A DNA stretch of 14,537 bases, taken from positions 1 to 14,537 of the forward strand of contig JBAVAR010000050.1 in the NCBI GenBank assembly GCA_049585815.1, read 5' to 3'. The position numbers and the translations under genes are program-made. Shown here piece by piece: positions 1 to 6,070 of this stretch (position 1 is the stretch's first letter; every line of letters starts with the position of its first letter). The notes beneath the pieces were generated by a model that was given only the letters and a program-made list of their open reading frames with translations, ran no database searches and was not told where the DNA came from. The DNA is from DATLSM01 sp049585815. Lineage in GTDB: Bacteria > Actinomycetota > Thermoleophilia > Solirubrobacterales > 70-9.

Positions 1-555
1 CGCCTGCAGGGCGAGGGCGCCCTGCCCCGCCGCCGGGGTCATCGCCTGCGGGGGGATCGCAAAGGCGGCCTCGGATCCGCGTCCCAGCCGGTTCACTCCG
101 GCGGCGGCGAGCACGATCGCATCCAGCTTGGGATCGGCCAGCTTGCGCAGGCGGGTGTCGACGTTGCCGTGCAGCTCCTCGATTTGGAGATCCGGCCGCG
201 CCGCGAGCAGCTGGGCGCGTCGTCGCAGGCTGGCGGTCCCGACCCGCGCTCCCTCGGGCACGTCCTCGAGCGAGGAGCCCGGCCCGATCCAGACATCACG
301 CGGGTCCTCTCGCGCGGGGACGGCGGCGATCGCCAGCCCCCCCGACATCCCGGCGGGGAGATCCTTCGCGGAGTGGACACCGATGTCGGCGCGCCCCTCG
401 ATCAGCGCCCGCTCGACGCCGCGCACGAAGCGAGCCTTGTCGCCCGGATCGCCATCGGAGGAGACCTCGATCAGCTCAGCTCCACCCAACAGCTGGGCGA
501 CCTGGCTCGCCTGCGCTTTGGCCAGCGCGCTGCTGCGGGTGGCGATGCGGATCAT
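1..555 (-). CDS. hemC: Hydroxymethylbilane synthase (porphobilinogen deaminase), N-terminal part
   Basis: This cytosolic enzyme condenses four porphobilinogens into hydroxymethylbilane in heme synthesis. Translating the minus strand from an ATG at 555 gives 185 residues before the window edge. They begin MIRIATRSSALAKAQA (the family's TRxSxLAxxQ opening). An HSAKDLP segment holds the catalytic Asp, GTASLRRRAQLL and LHGNVDTRLRKL are the substrate/cofactor-binding arginine motifs, and PAAGQGALALQ closes domain 1. The region normally reading GGKGLFTKE is replaced by a shorter DKARFVRGVE. The C-terminal domain with the dipyrromethane-cofactor cysteine lies outside the window. The frame stays open upstream to a GTG at 672 overlapping the end of hemA, but those 39 codons have more A/T-ending codons than the gene and match no conserved part, so I prefer the ATG. 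No good Shine-Dalgarno is visible. Last gene seen of the heme operon. Confidence 0.93.
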   Translation of the reverse strand, partial: MIRIATRSSALAKAQASQVAQLLGGAELIEVSSDGDPGDKARFVRGVERALIEGRADIGVHSAKDLPAGMSGGLAIAAVPAREDPRDVWIGPGSSLEDVPEGARVGTASLRRRAQLLAARPDLQIEELHGNVDTRLRKLADPKLDAIVLAAAGVNRLGRGSEAAFAIPPQAMTPAAGQGALALQA

Positions 556-576
556 CTGCGAGGAGCGCGTCTGGCT

Positions 577-619
577 CGGGAAACCATCGCGGTGGCGGTG
601 AACGTCATCTGGTTTCTCG
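577..619. other. Inverted repeat in the hemA-hemC spacer
   Basis: The 103-nt spacer between the hemA stop (659) and the preferred hemC ATG (555) contains a 7-bp inverted repeat. GAAACCA at 580-586 faces TGGTTTC at 610-616, with a 23-nt loop; two more pairs lie beyond one mismatch (577-619 and 578-618). In the minus-strand transcript the hairpin would end about 22 nt upstream of hemC. There is no U-tract after it, so it is not an obvious terminator. It could be an mRNA processing or translational-control element, or chance. The loop is long, so stability is modest. Confidence 0.3.
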
Positions 620-658
620 CCGCCGGCCAGCTTCGGTAGCCACGCACCCCCCTCGCGA

Positions 659-2002
659 TCAGGACGAGCCACCGCCGTGGCGGGTCCTGCGCAGCTCGGT
701 CACCGCGGCGGGCGCCCTGGTCTGCGGCTCGGTCTCCCCATCGAGGCCGAACAGCTCGCGCAGGGCGCTGACGTAAATGTAGGCATCCTCAGCGCCCGCC
801 GCGCGCTTCATCCGCAGGGTGGGCTCGTGGAGGAGGCGGGAGGCGATTGCCCTGGCCATCGTGGCGAGGCGCTCGCGGTCGGCCTCAGTGAGACGCTCCC
901 AGCGCGAGTCATTCTCGGCGAGCACGCGGCGGACGACCTCCTCGCCGCGCTCACGCAGGGCGATGATCGTCGGCACCACCTCCAGCGAGGAGAGCCATTG
1001 CTCGAAGCGGTTCACCTCGGCCTCGATGATCCGCTCAGCGCGCTTGGCCTCGGCCTCGCGCCCGCTCGCATTGCGCTCGACGATCTGCTGCACATCGTCG
1101 ATGTCGTGGAGGCTGACGCCGGCGACCTCCCGGCAGGCCGGCTCGATGTCGCGCGGGACGGCGATATCGACCAGCAAAAGCGGCCGCTGTCCGCGGATCG
1201 CCATCACCTGGGCGATGTCGTCGCGCTCGACGATGTGATGCGGTGAGTTGGTCGCCGAGACGACGATGTCGGCGGCCTCGAGCTGCTCGGGCAGCTCCTC
1301 GAAGCGCACGGCGCTTCCGTCGAAGCGCTGGGCGAGACCGATCGCGCGGTCATAGCGGCGGTTGGCGACGAAGACAGCGCCGACACCGCGGGCGACAAGG
1401 GCGCGGGCGACGAGCTCGGCGGTCTCGCCGGCGCCGATCACGAGGACCCGGCGCTGGGCGAGATCTCCCAGTGTGCGCTGCGCCAGCTCGACCGCGACCG
1501 AGGAGACCGAGACTCCCTTCTCGCTGATTCCGGTCTCCTCCCTCGCCCGGCCGCCGGCGGCGAGGGCGCCGCGAAAGAGGCGGTTGAGGATCGGACCCGT
1601 GCCGCCCTCGAGCAGGGCCAGCTCGTAGGCGCGTTTGACCTGCCCCTGGACCTCGGCCTCCCCGACGATCATCGAGTCGAGCCCGGAGGTGACCCGGAAG
1701 AGGTGGCGCGCCGCCTCGGTTGAGCGCAGCGAGTAGAGATGGCCCAGCAACTCGGTGGGGCGGATCTCTGCCTGGCGGGTGAGGACGCCCAGCGCGGTCG
1801 ACTCCGCCTCGACCGGGTCCGAGACGACCAGATAGAGCTCGGTGCGGTTGCAGGTGGAGATCGCCGCCGCCTCGTGGATGCCGACGGCGGCGGTCAGCTC
1901 GCGCAGCGCACCGACGGCGCGCCCCTCGGTCAGCGAGAGCCGCTCGCGCAGGTCAAGCGGCGCCGTCTTGTGAGATACGCCCAGGGTCAGCAACTCACTC
2001 AT
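659..2002 (-). CDS. hemA: Glutamyl-tRNA reductase
   Basis: Reduces glutamyl-tRNA(Glu) with NADPH to glutamate-1-semialdehyde, the first committed step of C5-pathway tetrapyrrole synthesis. The protein is 447 residues from the ATG at 2002 and opens MSELLTLGVSHKTAPLDLRE, the canonical N-terminus. The catalytic nucleophile is Cys51 in STCNRTELY. GLDSMIVGEAEVQGQVK (about 107-123) is the family signature, and VLVIGAGETAELVARAL (about 186-202) is the NADPH-binding Rossmann motif. The C-terminal helical dimerisation region is present (about 310-425). The frame is open for 36 more codons upstream to 2110, but that stretch is proline-rich and overlaps the preceding small gene, so 2002 is the start. 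The ATG overlaps the stop of the ccmD-like gene by 8 bp (ATGAGTGA), implying translational coupling. In many bacteria this enzyme is the heme-feedback point, so its place behind ccm genes is meaningful. Confidence 0.97.
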   Translation of the reverse strand: MSELLTLGVSHKTAPLDLRERLSLTEGRAVGALRELTAAVGIHEAAAISTCNRTELYLVVSDPVEAESTALGVLTRQAEIRPTELLGHLYSLRSTEAARHLFRVTSGLDSMIVGEAEVQGQVKRAYELALLEGGTGPILNRLFRGALAAGGRAREETGISEKGVSVSSVAVELAQRTLGDLAQRRVLVIGAGETAELVARALVARGVGAVFVANRRYDRAIGLAQRFDGSAVRFEELPEQLEAADIVVSATNSPHHIVERDDIAQVMAIRGQRPLLLVDIAVPRDIEPACREVAGVSLHDIDDVQQIVERNASGREAEAKRAERIIEAEVNRFEQWLSSLEVVPTIIALRERGEEVVRRVLAENDSRWERLTEADRERLATMARAIASRLLHEPTLRMKRAAGAEDAYIYVSALRELFGLDGETEPQTRAPAAVTELRRTRHGGGSS

Positions 2003-2252
2003 AGCCACGGCTCCCTCCGCTTCCCTGAGAGGCAAGGGGCTGAGTCGCGGAAGGCTCCTCGCCTCCCTCTGTGGAGGCGGTCCGATCGGCGGCGGCCCGA
2101 CTTTCTGCAAACGCCGCCAGTTCGCGCAGCTCCCGCTCGATGCGCTGCAGTTTCGCCGCCATGATCCCGACGTAGACGATGATCAAAACGAGGAAGACGA
2201 TGTAGGCACCGGCAACGTACTTGCCGGCTTCGCCGAGAGGCAGGGCGGGCAA
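1995..2252 (-). CDS. ccmD: CcmD-like small membrane protein
   Basis: An 85-residue protein with one hydrophobic segment (about residues 13-33, YVAGAYIVFLVLIIVYVGIM). It is followed by a basic amphipathic helix (AAKLQRIERELREL) and then a hydrophilic Ser/Gly/Glu-rich tail of about 40 residues. A single TM followed by a charged helix directly downstream of ccmC is the CcmD pattern. CcmD stabilises CcmC and helps release heme-loaded CcmE from the CcmABC complex. Identity is by topology and position; CcmD proteins have little sequence conservation, and the long polar tail is larger than usual. The start is a TTG immediately after the ccmC stop (TGATTG), supported by a strong GGAGG at 2261-2265, 8 nt upstream. 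The stop overlaps the hemA ATG. Confidence 0.75.
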   Translation of the reverse strand: MPALPLGEAGKYVAGAYIVFLVLIIVYVGIMAAKLQRIERELRELAAFAESRAAADRTASTEGGEEPSATQPLASQGSGGSRGYE

Positions 2253-2975
2253 TCAGCTCACCTCCGGGGCGACCCGCGACTTGGTGCCCGGGGCCGGGGC
2301 GTCGAGGGCGCGGCGCAGCCTCTTCAGCTGTCCCGAAGCGCTCTTCGCCGTCAGCTCGAACTTAACCAGGGTCAACCAGAGCAGGACGATCGCAGCGAGG
2401 CAGACGAGAAAGGTGGCCAGCATTGAGTTGGGCAGCCCCCCGTTGGCGGTGGCGAACACGCGCGGGTGGACCAGGCTCGGGGTCAACCGCACGGCGAGGA
2501 AGTTGAGCGGCACGAAGGCGCCCGCGGTGACCGCAAATACCGAGGCATACCGGGCCTGGCGCTCGGGGTCCTCGATCGCGTAGCGGAAGGGGTAGTAGGT
2601 CGCGTAGAGGAGGAAGACGATGAGGAAGCTGACCAGGGTCGGCTCTTCCCAGACCCACCAGTGCCCCCACGAGGCCTTCGCCCAGATCGAGCCGGTGATC
2701 AAAACGCCGACGGAGAAGATAACCGAGATGTGGATCGAGACGTAGGAGTAGGCGTCCCAGCGGCGGTCGCCGGTGCGCAGATGGGCGATCGCGAAAAGGC
2801 CACCGACGATGAAGCCGGTAAGCGCCGTTATCGCAAGCGGCACATGCAGGTAGAAGATCTTCTGGATCAAGCCCTGATTGGCGTCGAGCGGGGCGTAGAA
2901 GAAGACCAGGCAGAGTCCCGTGGCGAGGGTGACCACGGTGGCGATCGAGAGGGTTCTCAGTCCTTTGCCGTACAT
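2253..2975 (-). CDS. ccmC: Cytochrome c maturation heme-handling protein CcmC
   Basis: An integral membrane protein of 240 residues with six hydrophobic segments. In cytochrome c maturation System I, CcmC presents heme to the chaperone CcmE on the outer face of the cytoplasmic membrane. The tryptophan-rich heme-binding motif is WGHWWVWEEP (103-112), a variant of the usual WGTWWVWD. Two histidines match the conserved axial ligands: His44 in FYLHVP and His170 in SLVHP. The length fits CcmC; System II CcsA is longer, so the call is CcmC rather than CcsA. ATG start at 2975, 30 nt after ccmB, without an obvious Shine-Dalgarno. The stop abuts the TTG of the ccmD-like gene. The C-terminal 35 residues or so are polar and basic. 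Confidence 0.93.
   Translation of the reverse strand: MYGKGLRTLSIATVVTLATGLCLVFFYAPLDANQGLIQKIFYLHVPLAITALTGFIVGGLFAIAHLRTGDRRWDAYSYVSIHISVIFSVGVLITGSIWAKASWGHWWVWEEPTLVSFLIVFLLYATYYPFRYAIEDPERQARYASVFAVTAGAFVPLNFLAVRLTPSLVHPRVFATANGGLPNSMLATFLVCLAAIVLLWLTLVKFELTAKSASGQLKRLRRALDAPAPGTKSRVAPEVS
2261..2265 (-). promoter_or_regulatory. Shine-Dalgarno site of the ccmD-like gene
   Basis: GGAGG on the minus strand lies inside the last codons of ccmC, 8 nt upstream of the TTG at 2252. It decides that unusual TTG as the start of the small membrane protein. It is one of only a few clear ribosome binding sites in the window. Confidence 0.7.
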
Positions 2976-3005
2976 GTCTCGAGGGTGTGGAGGCTGGCGC
3001 CCCGT

Positions 3006-3686
3006 TCAATCCTCCAGGAGGAAGTCGAAAACCGCGTATCCGACCAAGAGGAAGATCAGATCGTATAACCCGAGGATCGCAAGCCAGGTACCGAAGCGGT
3101 GATAGCCGGGTCCGCCGAGTGCCATCAGCGGCTCGGTGGCGCCGGTCGCAGCGATCATCAGCGGCACGACCAGCGGCAGCAGGACCAGCGGCACCAGCAG
3201 GTCGCGAGCGCGCGAGTTGACCGCCATCGAGGAGATCAGGGTGCCGGTCGCCGCGAGGCCGAGATCGGCGAGCGCGACCACAGCCGCCAGGGGCGCCAGC
3301 GGGGCGGGGGAACGGAGAAAGAAGAGGGCGAAGATCGGAATCGCGATCAGCTCGAGGACGAGCAGGTAGACCAACAGCGCCGCCGCCTTGGCGGCGAAGA
3401 GTGCGGTGCGGTCGATCGGAGCGAGGCGGATCGCGTCGAAGCCGCCCTCCTCGCGCTCGGCGACGAAGAGGCGGTTGATGGCGAGCACGGCGGCGAACAG
3501 CAGGGTCGCCCAGAGGACACCCGCCGCGAGACTGCCGGAGAGAGAGGTGCGGTCCAGGCCGAAGCGGAAGATGACGAAGGTGGTGATGGCGAAGAGCGCC
3601 ATCGCCGGCACCGACTGCAGGGTGCGCAGCTCCGAGCGCAGGTCCTTGGCGAGGATCGCGGCGAATGCGACGCGCGAGCGGGTCAT
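3006..3686 (-). CDS. ccmB: Heme exporter membrane subunit CcmB
   Basis: A 226-residue polytopic membrane protein with about six hydrophobic segments, the usual size for CcmB. It is the permease-like partner of the CcmA ATPase; the CcmAB ATPase activity is used to release holo-CcmE from CcmC rather than to move heme itself. Recognisable CcmB features are an N-terminal cytosolic segment (AFAAILAKDLRSELRT), the loop NRLFVAEREEGGFDAIRLAPI (about 71-91) with the conserved E(R/K)E-G motif, and the late segment LLVPLVLLPLVVPLMIAA. Its ATG overlaps the ccmA stop by four bases (ATGA), so the two are translationally coupled. The reading stops 30 nt before ccmC. Confidence 0.94.
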   Translation of the reverse strand: MTRSRVAFAAILAKDLRSELRTLQSVPAMALFAITTFVIFRFGLDRTSLSGSLAAGVLWATLLFAAVLAINRLFVAEREEGGFDAIRLAPIDRTALFAAKAAALLVYLLVLELIAIPIFALFFLRSPAPLAPLAAVVALADLGLAATGTLISSMAVNSRARDLLVPLVLLPLVVPLMIAATGATEPLMALGGPGYHRFGTWLAILGLYDLIFLLVGYAVFDFLLED

Positions 3687-4315
3687 CGCTCGCCCAGGGT
3701 CAGCGCTCGGTCGACTTCGGGAAGAACGCGCTCGGGATCGTGGGTTACGAGGACGCGGGTCCGACCGACCGCGGGGCCGATCAGCGCCCGGACCGAGCGC
3801 CGGCCCTCGGCATCGAGATTGGAGTCGGGCTCATCGAGCAGCAGCAGCTCGGGTTGATGCAGAACGCAACGGCAGATCGCGAGCCGCTGGCGCATCCCGG
3901 CGGAGAGCGTCGCGACCCGCTCCTCAGCGCGGTGCTCCATTCCCGTCGCCTCGAGAAGCTCGGCGATCCGCGCCTCAGACGGCGCGCGCGGGATCCCATG
4001 CAGCCGGGCGTGGAAGCGCAGGTTCTCGCGCCCAGTCAGGTCGCGGTAAAGCAGCGGCTCGTGTCCGAGGAAGCCGACCCTGCCGCGCAGTTTCCACGCC
4101 TCCCCGGGCAGGGTGTAGCCCAGAATCCGCACCTCACCCGAGGTGGGGCGCAGCAGGGTGGCGAGGATGCGGAGCAGCGTCGTCTTGCCCGCGCCGTTGG
4201 GCCCGAGCACGGCCATCGACTCCCCTTCGCCCAGCTCGAACCCGATCCCCGCCAGCGCTGTGCTCTCACCGTAGTCCCGCCGCAGCGCCGCTACCGCGAC
4301 GGCCGGATCTCTCAA
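3683..4315 (-). CDS. ccmA: Heme exporter ATP-binding subunit CcmA
   Basis: A 210-residue ABC ATPase, matching the compact length of CcmA. Walker A is GPNGAGKTT (about 38-46), the ABC signature is LSAGMRQRLA (canonically LSxGQ; here Met replaces Gln), Walker B is LLLLDEPDSNLD, and the switch histidine lies in VTHDPERV. The LLDEPxxxLD wording and the adjacent ccmB, ccmC and ccmD fix the assignment. The start is a TTG overlapping the aldehyde dehydrogenase stop (TTGA). No ATG or GTG exists in frame before the Walker A region, so TTG is the only reasonable start, although no Shine-Dalgarno is clear. Translation probably depends on termination of the upstream gene. Confidence 0.94.
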   Translation of the reverse strand: MRDPAVAVAALRRDYGESTALAGIGFELGEGESMAVLGPNGAGKTTLLRILATLLRPTSGEVRILGYTLPGEAWKLRGRVGFLGHEPLLYRDLTGRENLRFHARLHGIPRAPSEARIAELLEATGMEHRAEERVATLSAGMRQRLAICRCVLHQPELLLLDEPDSNLDAEGRRSVRALIGPAVGRTRVLVTHDPERVLPEVDRALTLGER

Positions 4316-5907
4316 CGCCGCTTGCGCAGGGTGCGTGCGCCGACCTCAAGCAGGGGCCGGGCGCCTTCGCGCAGCGCCCGAGTGCGGGTCGCTCCCCTGC
4401 CATAGAGCAGCTTCGCCGAGGCGCGCACCGCTTCGCCGAGGGTGTTGTCGTAGGGGTGCCACCAGAAGTCGCGGGTGAGGCCCGGCTCCCAGGCATTCAT
4501 CTTGATGTTGACGCACTCATAGAAGCCGAATTTCGAGTGCGAGCGCCCGAGCCCGGAGTGCTTGACCCCGCCCCAGGAGCATTGGCAGGCGCCGTGGCTG
4601 AAGGAGTGATCGTTAACCCAGACCATCCCCGACTCGATGCGGCGGGCGATTCGCTCGCCCTTCTGGCGGTCCTTGGTCCAGACCGAGGCGCCGAGGCCGA
4701 ATTCTGAGTCGTTGGCGAGGTCGATCGCCTCCTGCTCGCTCTCGACGACGACGATCGGCAGGACCGGACCGAAGATCTCCTCGCGCATGATTCGCATCTG
4801 GTGGGTGACCTCGGTGAGGACGGTGGGGGCGATGAATTTGCCGCTGAGGCCGGCGACCTCGGTGCCGCCGCCGCAGAGCATGTTCGCGCCGGAGGCGACT
4901 GCATCCTCGATCAGCTCGACGACAATCTCATACTGGCCCGCGGAGGTCATCGGGCCGATCTCCGTCTCCCACTCGGCGGGATCGCCGAGCCGCAACCGCT
5001 TGGCCTCACGGGCAACACCCTCGAGGAAGCGCTCGGCGACCTCGCGCATGACGTAGACGCGCTCAATCCCCGAACAGGTCTGGCCGGCGTTGGCGAAGCC
5101 ACCCCAGACGGCGCCGGCGATCGCGTTGTCGAGGTCGGCGTCGGCGCAGACGATCATCGGGTCCTTGCCGCCCAGCTCGAGCACGGAGCCCTTGAGCCGC
5201 TGGGCGCAGACCTCGCCGACCTTGCGGCCGACCTCGACCGAGCCGGTGAAGAAGACCTTGCCGACGTCGGACTTCGCCAGCGCGTCGCCGACCCCGCCAC
5301 CCCCGTGGACGACCCGAATCAGCCCCTCGGGCAGGCCGCCCTTCTCAAAGACCCGACGGATCGCCTCGCCCAGCAGCGGGGTGAGGCTGGCCGGCTTGAG
5401 CACGACCCCGTTGCCCGCCATCAGCGCGATCGCGACCTCGCCGAAGGGAATCGACCAGGGGTAGTTCCAGGGCGCGATCACGCCGACCACACCGATCGGC
5501 TCGTAGCTGAAATGGCCTTTCTTGCTCAGAGTGAAGGCCTGGGTCATTCGCACCCTCTCCTCGGCGAGAATCCTGGGGCCGGCCTTGGCGCACCAGTGCA
5601 GAGCGTCGACGGTGGGCAGCAGCTCCATCGTGTAGGCCTCGACACGAGGCTTGCCCTGCTCGGCGACGAGGAGGGCGGCGATCTCGTCGATCTCGTCGAG
5701 CAGGACGTCGGCGGCGCGACGCATGTAGCGGGCACGGTCGGCGGGGCTCAGCTCCGCCCAGGCGGGCTGGATCCGGCGGACATCATCGACCACCCCCTGG
5801 ACCTGGTCGGGCCCGATCGTCGCGACGGAGCCGACGAGCTCGCCGGTCGCGGGGTTGAAGGACTCGAGGGTGGACTGGGCGGGGGGGCTCTGCGTTGCGC
5901 TCTCCAT
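4312..5907 (-). CDS. NAD(P)-dependent aldehyde dehydrogenase
   Basis: A 531-residue aldehyde dehydrogenase superfamily enzyme, which oxidises an aldehyde to a carboxylic acid with NAD(P)+. The catalytic set is complete: Asn148 in PWNYPWSIP, Lys171 in LKPAS, Glu244 in LELGGKDP, Cys278 in GQTCSG and Glu377 in EEIFGPVLP, plus the FTGSVEVG cofactor-binding turn (about 220-227). The C-terminus has about 40 extra residues, rich in Arg, beyond the usual end. The substrate cannot be read from sequence; succinate-semialdehyde-type or broad-specificity enzymes are possible. It heads the minus-strand block and its TGA overlaps the ccmA start, so it appears co-transcribed with the ccm-hem genes. The ATG at 5907 has no Shine-Dalgarno, but TACACT lies 7 nt upstream, suggesting a leaderless transcript. 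Confidence 0.93.
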   Translation of the reverse strand: MESATQSPPAQSTLESFNPATGELVGSVATIGPDQVQGVVDDVRRIQPAWAELSPADRARYMRRAADVLLDEIDEIAALLVAEQGKPRVEAYTMELLPTVDALHWCAKAGPRILAEERVRMTQAFTLSKKGHFSYEPIGVVGVIAPWNYPWSIPFGEVAIALMAGNGVVLKPASLTPLLGEAIRRVFEKGGLPEGLIRVVHGGGGVGDALAKSDVGKVFFTGSVEVGRKVGEVCAQRLKGSVLELGGKDPMIVCADADLDNAIAGAVWGGFANAGQTCSGIERVYVMREVAERFLEGVAREAKRLRLGDPAEWETEIGPMTSAGQYEIVVELIEDAVASGANMLCGGGTEVAGLSGKFIAPTVLTEVTHQMRIMREEIFGPVLPIVVVESEQEAIDLANDSEFGLGASVWTKDRQKGERIARRIESGMVWVNDHSFSHGACQCSWGGVKHSGLGRSHSKFGFYECVNIKMNAWEPGLTRDFWWHPYDNTLGEAVRASAKLLYGRGATRTRALREGARPLLEVGARTLRKRR

Positions 5908-5914
5908 GAGCGTG

Positions 5915-5920
5915 AGTGTA
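5915..5920 (-). promoter_or_regulatory. Candidate -10 element of a leaderless promoter for the ALDH-ccm-hem operon
   Basis: TACACT on the minus strand is separated by 7 nt from the ATG at 5907. This fits TAnnnT and the spacing at which transcription would begin at or next to the start codon. No convincing -35 was found at 16 to 18 nt upstream. The absence of a ribosome binding site supports the idea. This is inferred from position and from the same pattern at other genes here. Confidence 0.4.
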
Positions 5921-5962
5921 GGTGTTGTGCGGGGCAGGAGGGGAGGCCTGCGCAGAACCCAA

Positions 5963-5981
5963 GCAGCGCCGCGGGCGCTGC
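5963..5981. repeat. Perfect dyad in the divergent ALDH/rarA intergenic region
   Basis: GCAGCGCC at 5963-5970 and GGCGCTGC at 5974-5981 form a perfect 8-bp inverted repeat around GCG. It lies in the 163-bp region between two divergent starts, 55 bp from the aldehyde dehydrogenase ATG and about 90 bp from the rarA ATG. It could be an operator for a dimeric regulator or a small hairpin. High G+C makes such repeats more common by chance, so confidence is limited. Confidence 0.4.
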
Positions 5982-6033
5982 GATCAGACCTTACTGGCGC
6001 GCTCGCCCACTCGGCGGAGCCGGCGACCGAGGA

Positions 6034-6062
6034 TTGCGGAGTCCCGGCGCATCTCCGATACT
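6034..6062 (+). promoter_or_regulatory. Candidate rarA promoter
   Basis: TTGCGG (6034-6039) and GATACT (6057-6062) are spaced by 17 nt, a standard sigma-70-like arrangement. The -10 box ends 8 nt before the rarA ATG at 6071, so the transcript would have almost no leader; no Shine-Dalgarno is present. Both boxes deviate from consensus, so this is a suggestion only. Confidence 0.35.
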
Positions 6063-6070
6063 CAGCCGCG

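Noticed and set aside
2003..2110. N-terminal extension of HemA by 36 residues
   Set aside because: Proline-rich, not conserved, overlaps the ccmD-like gene; the canonical MSELLTLGVSHKTAP opening starts at 2002.
3099..3857. A 252-codon Arg/Gly/Glu/Gln-rich frame that looks like a repetitive protein
   Set aside because: Antisense to ccmB/ccmA; the repetitive look arises from reverse-complemented Leu/Ala codons of membrane segments.
3388..4707. A 439-codon plus-strand open frame opposite ccmB, ccmA and the ALDH C-terminus
   Set aside because: Arg/Ala/Ser/Pro-rich shadow of well-supported minus-strand genes.
5934..5951. Short inverted repeat GCAGG-8 nt-CCTGC upstream of ALDH
   Set aside because: Five-base arms in G+C-rich DNA are expected by chance.
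5855..6070. N-terminal extension of RarA by 72 residues
   Set aside because: It would overlap the divergent ALDH gene and its promoter region, and the family's normal length and entry motif fit the ATG at 6071.
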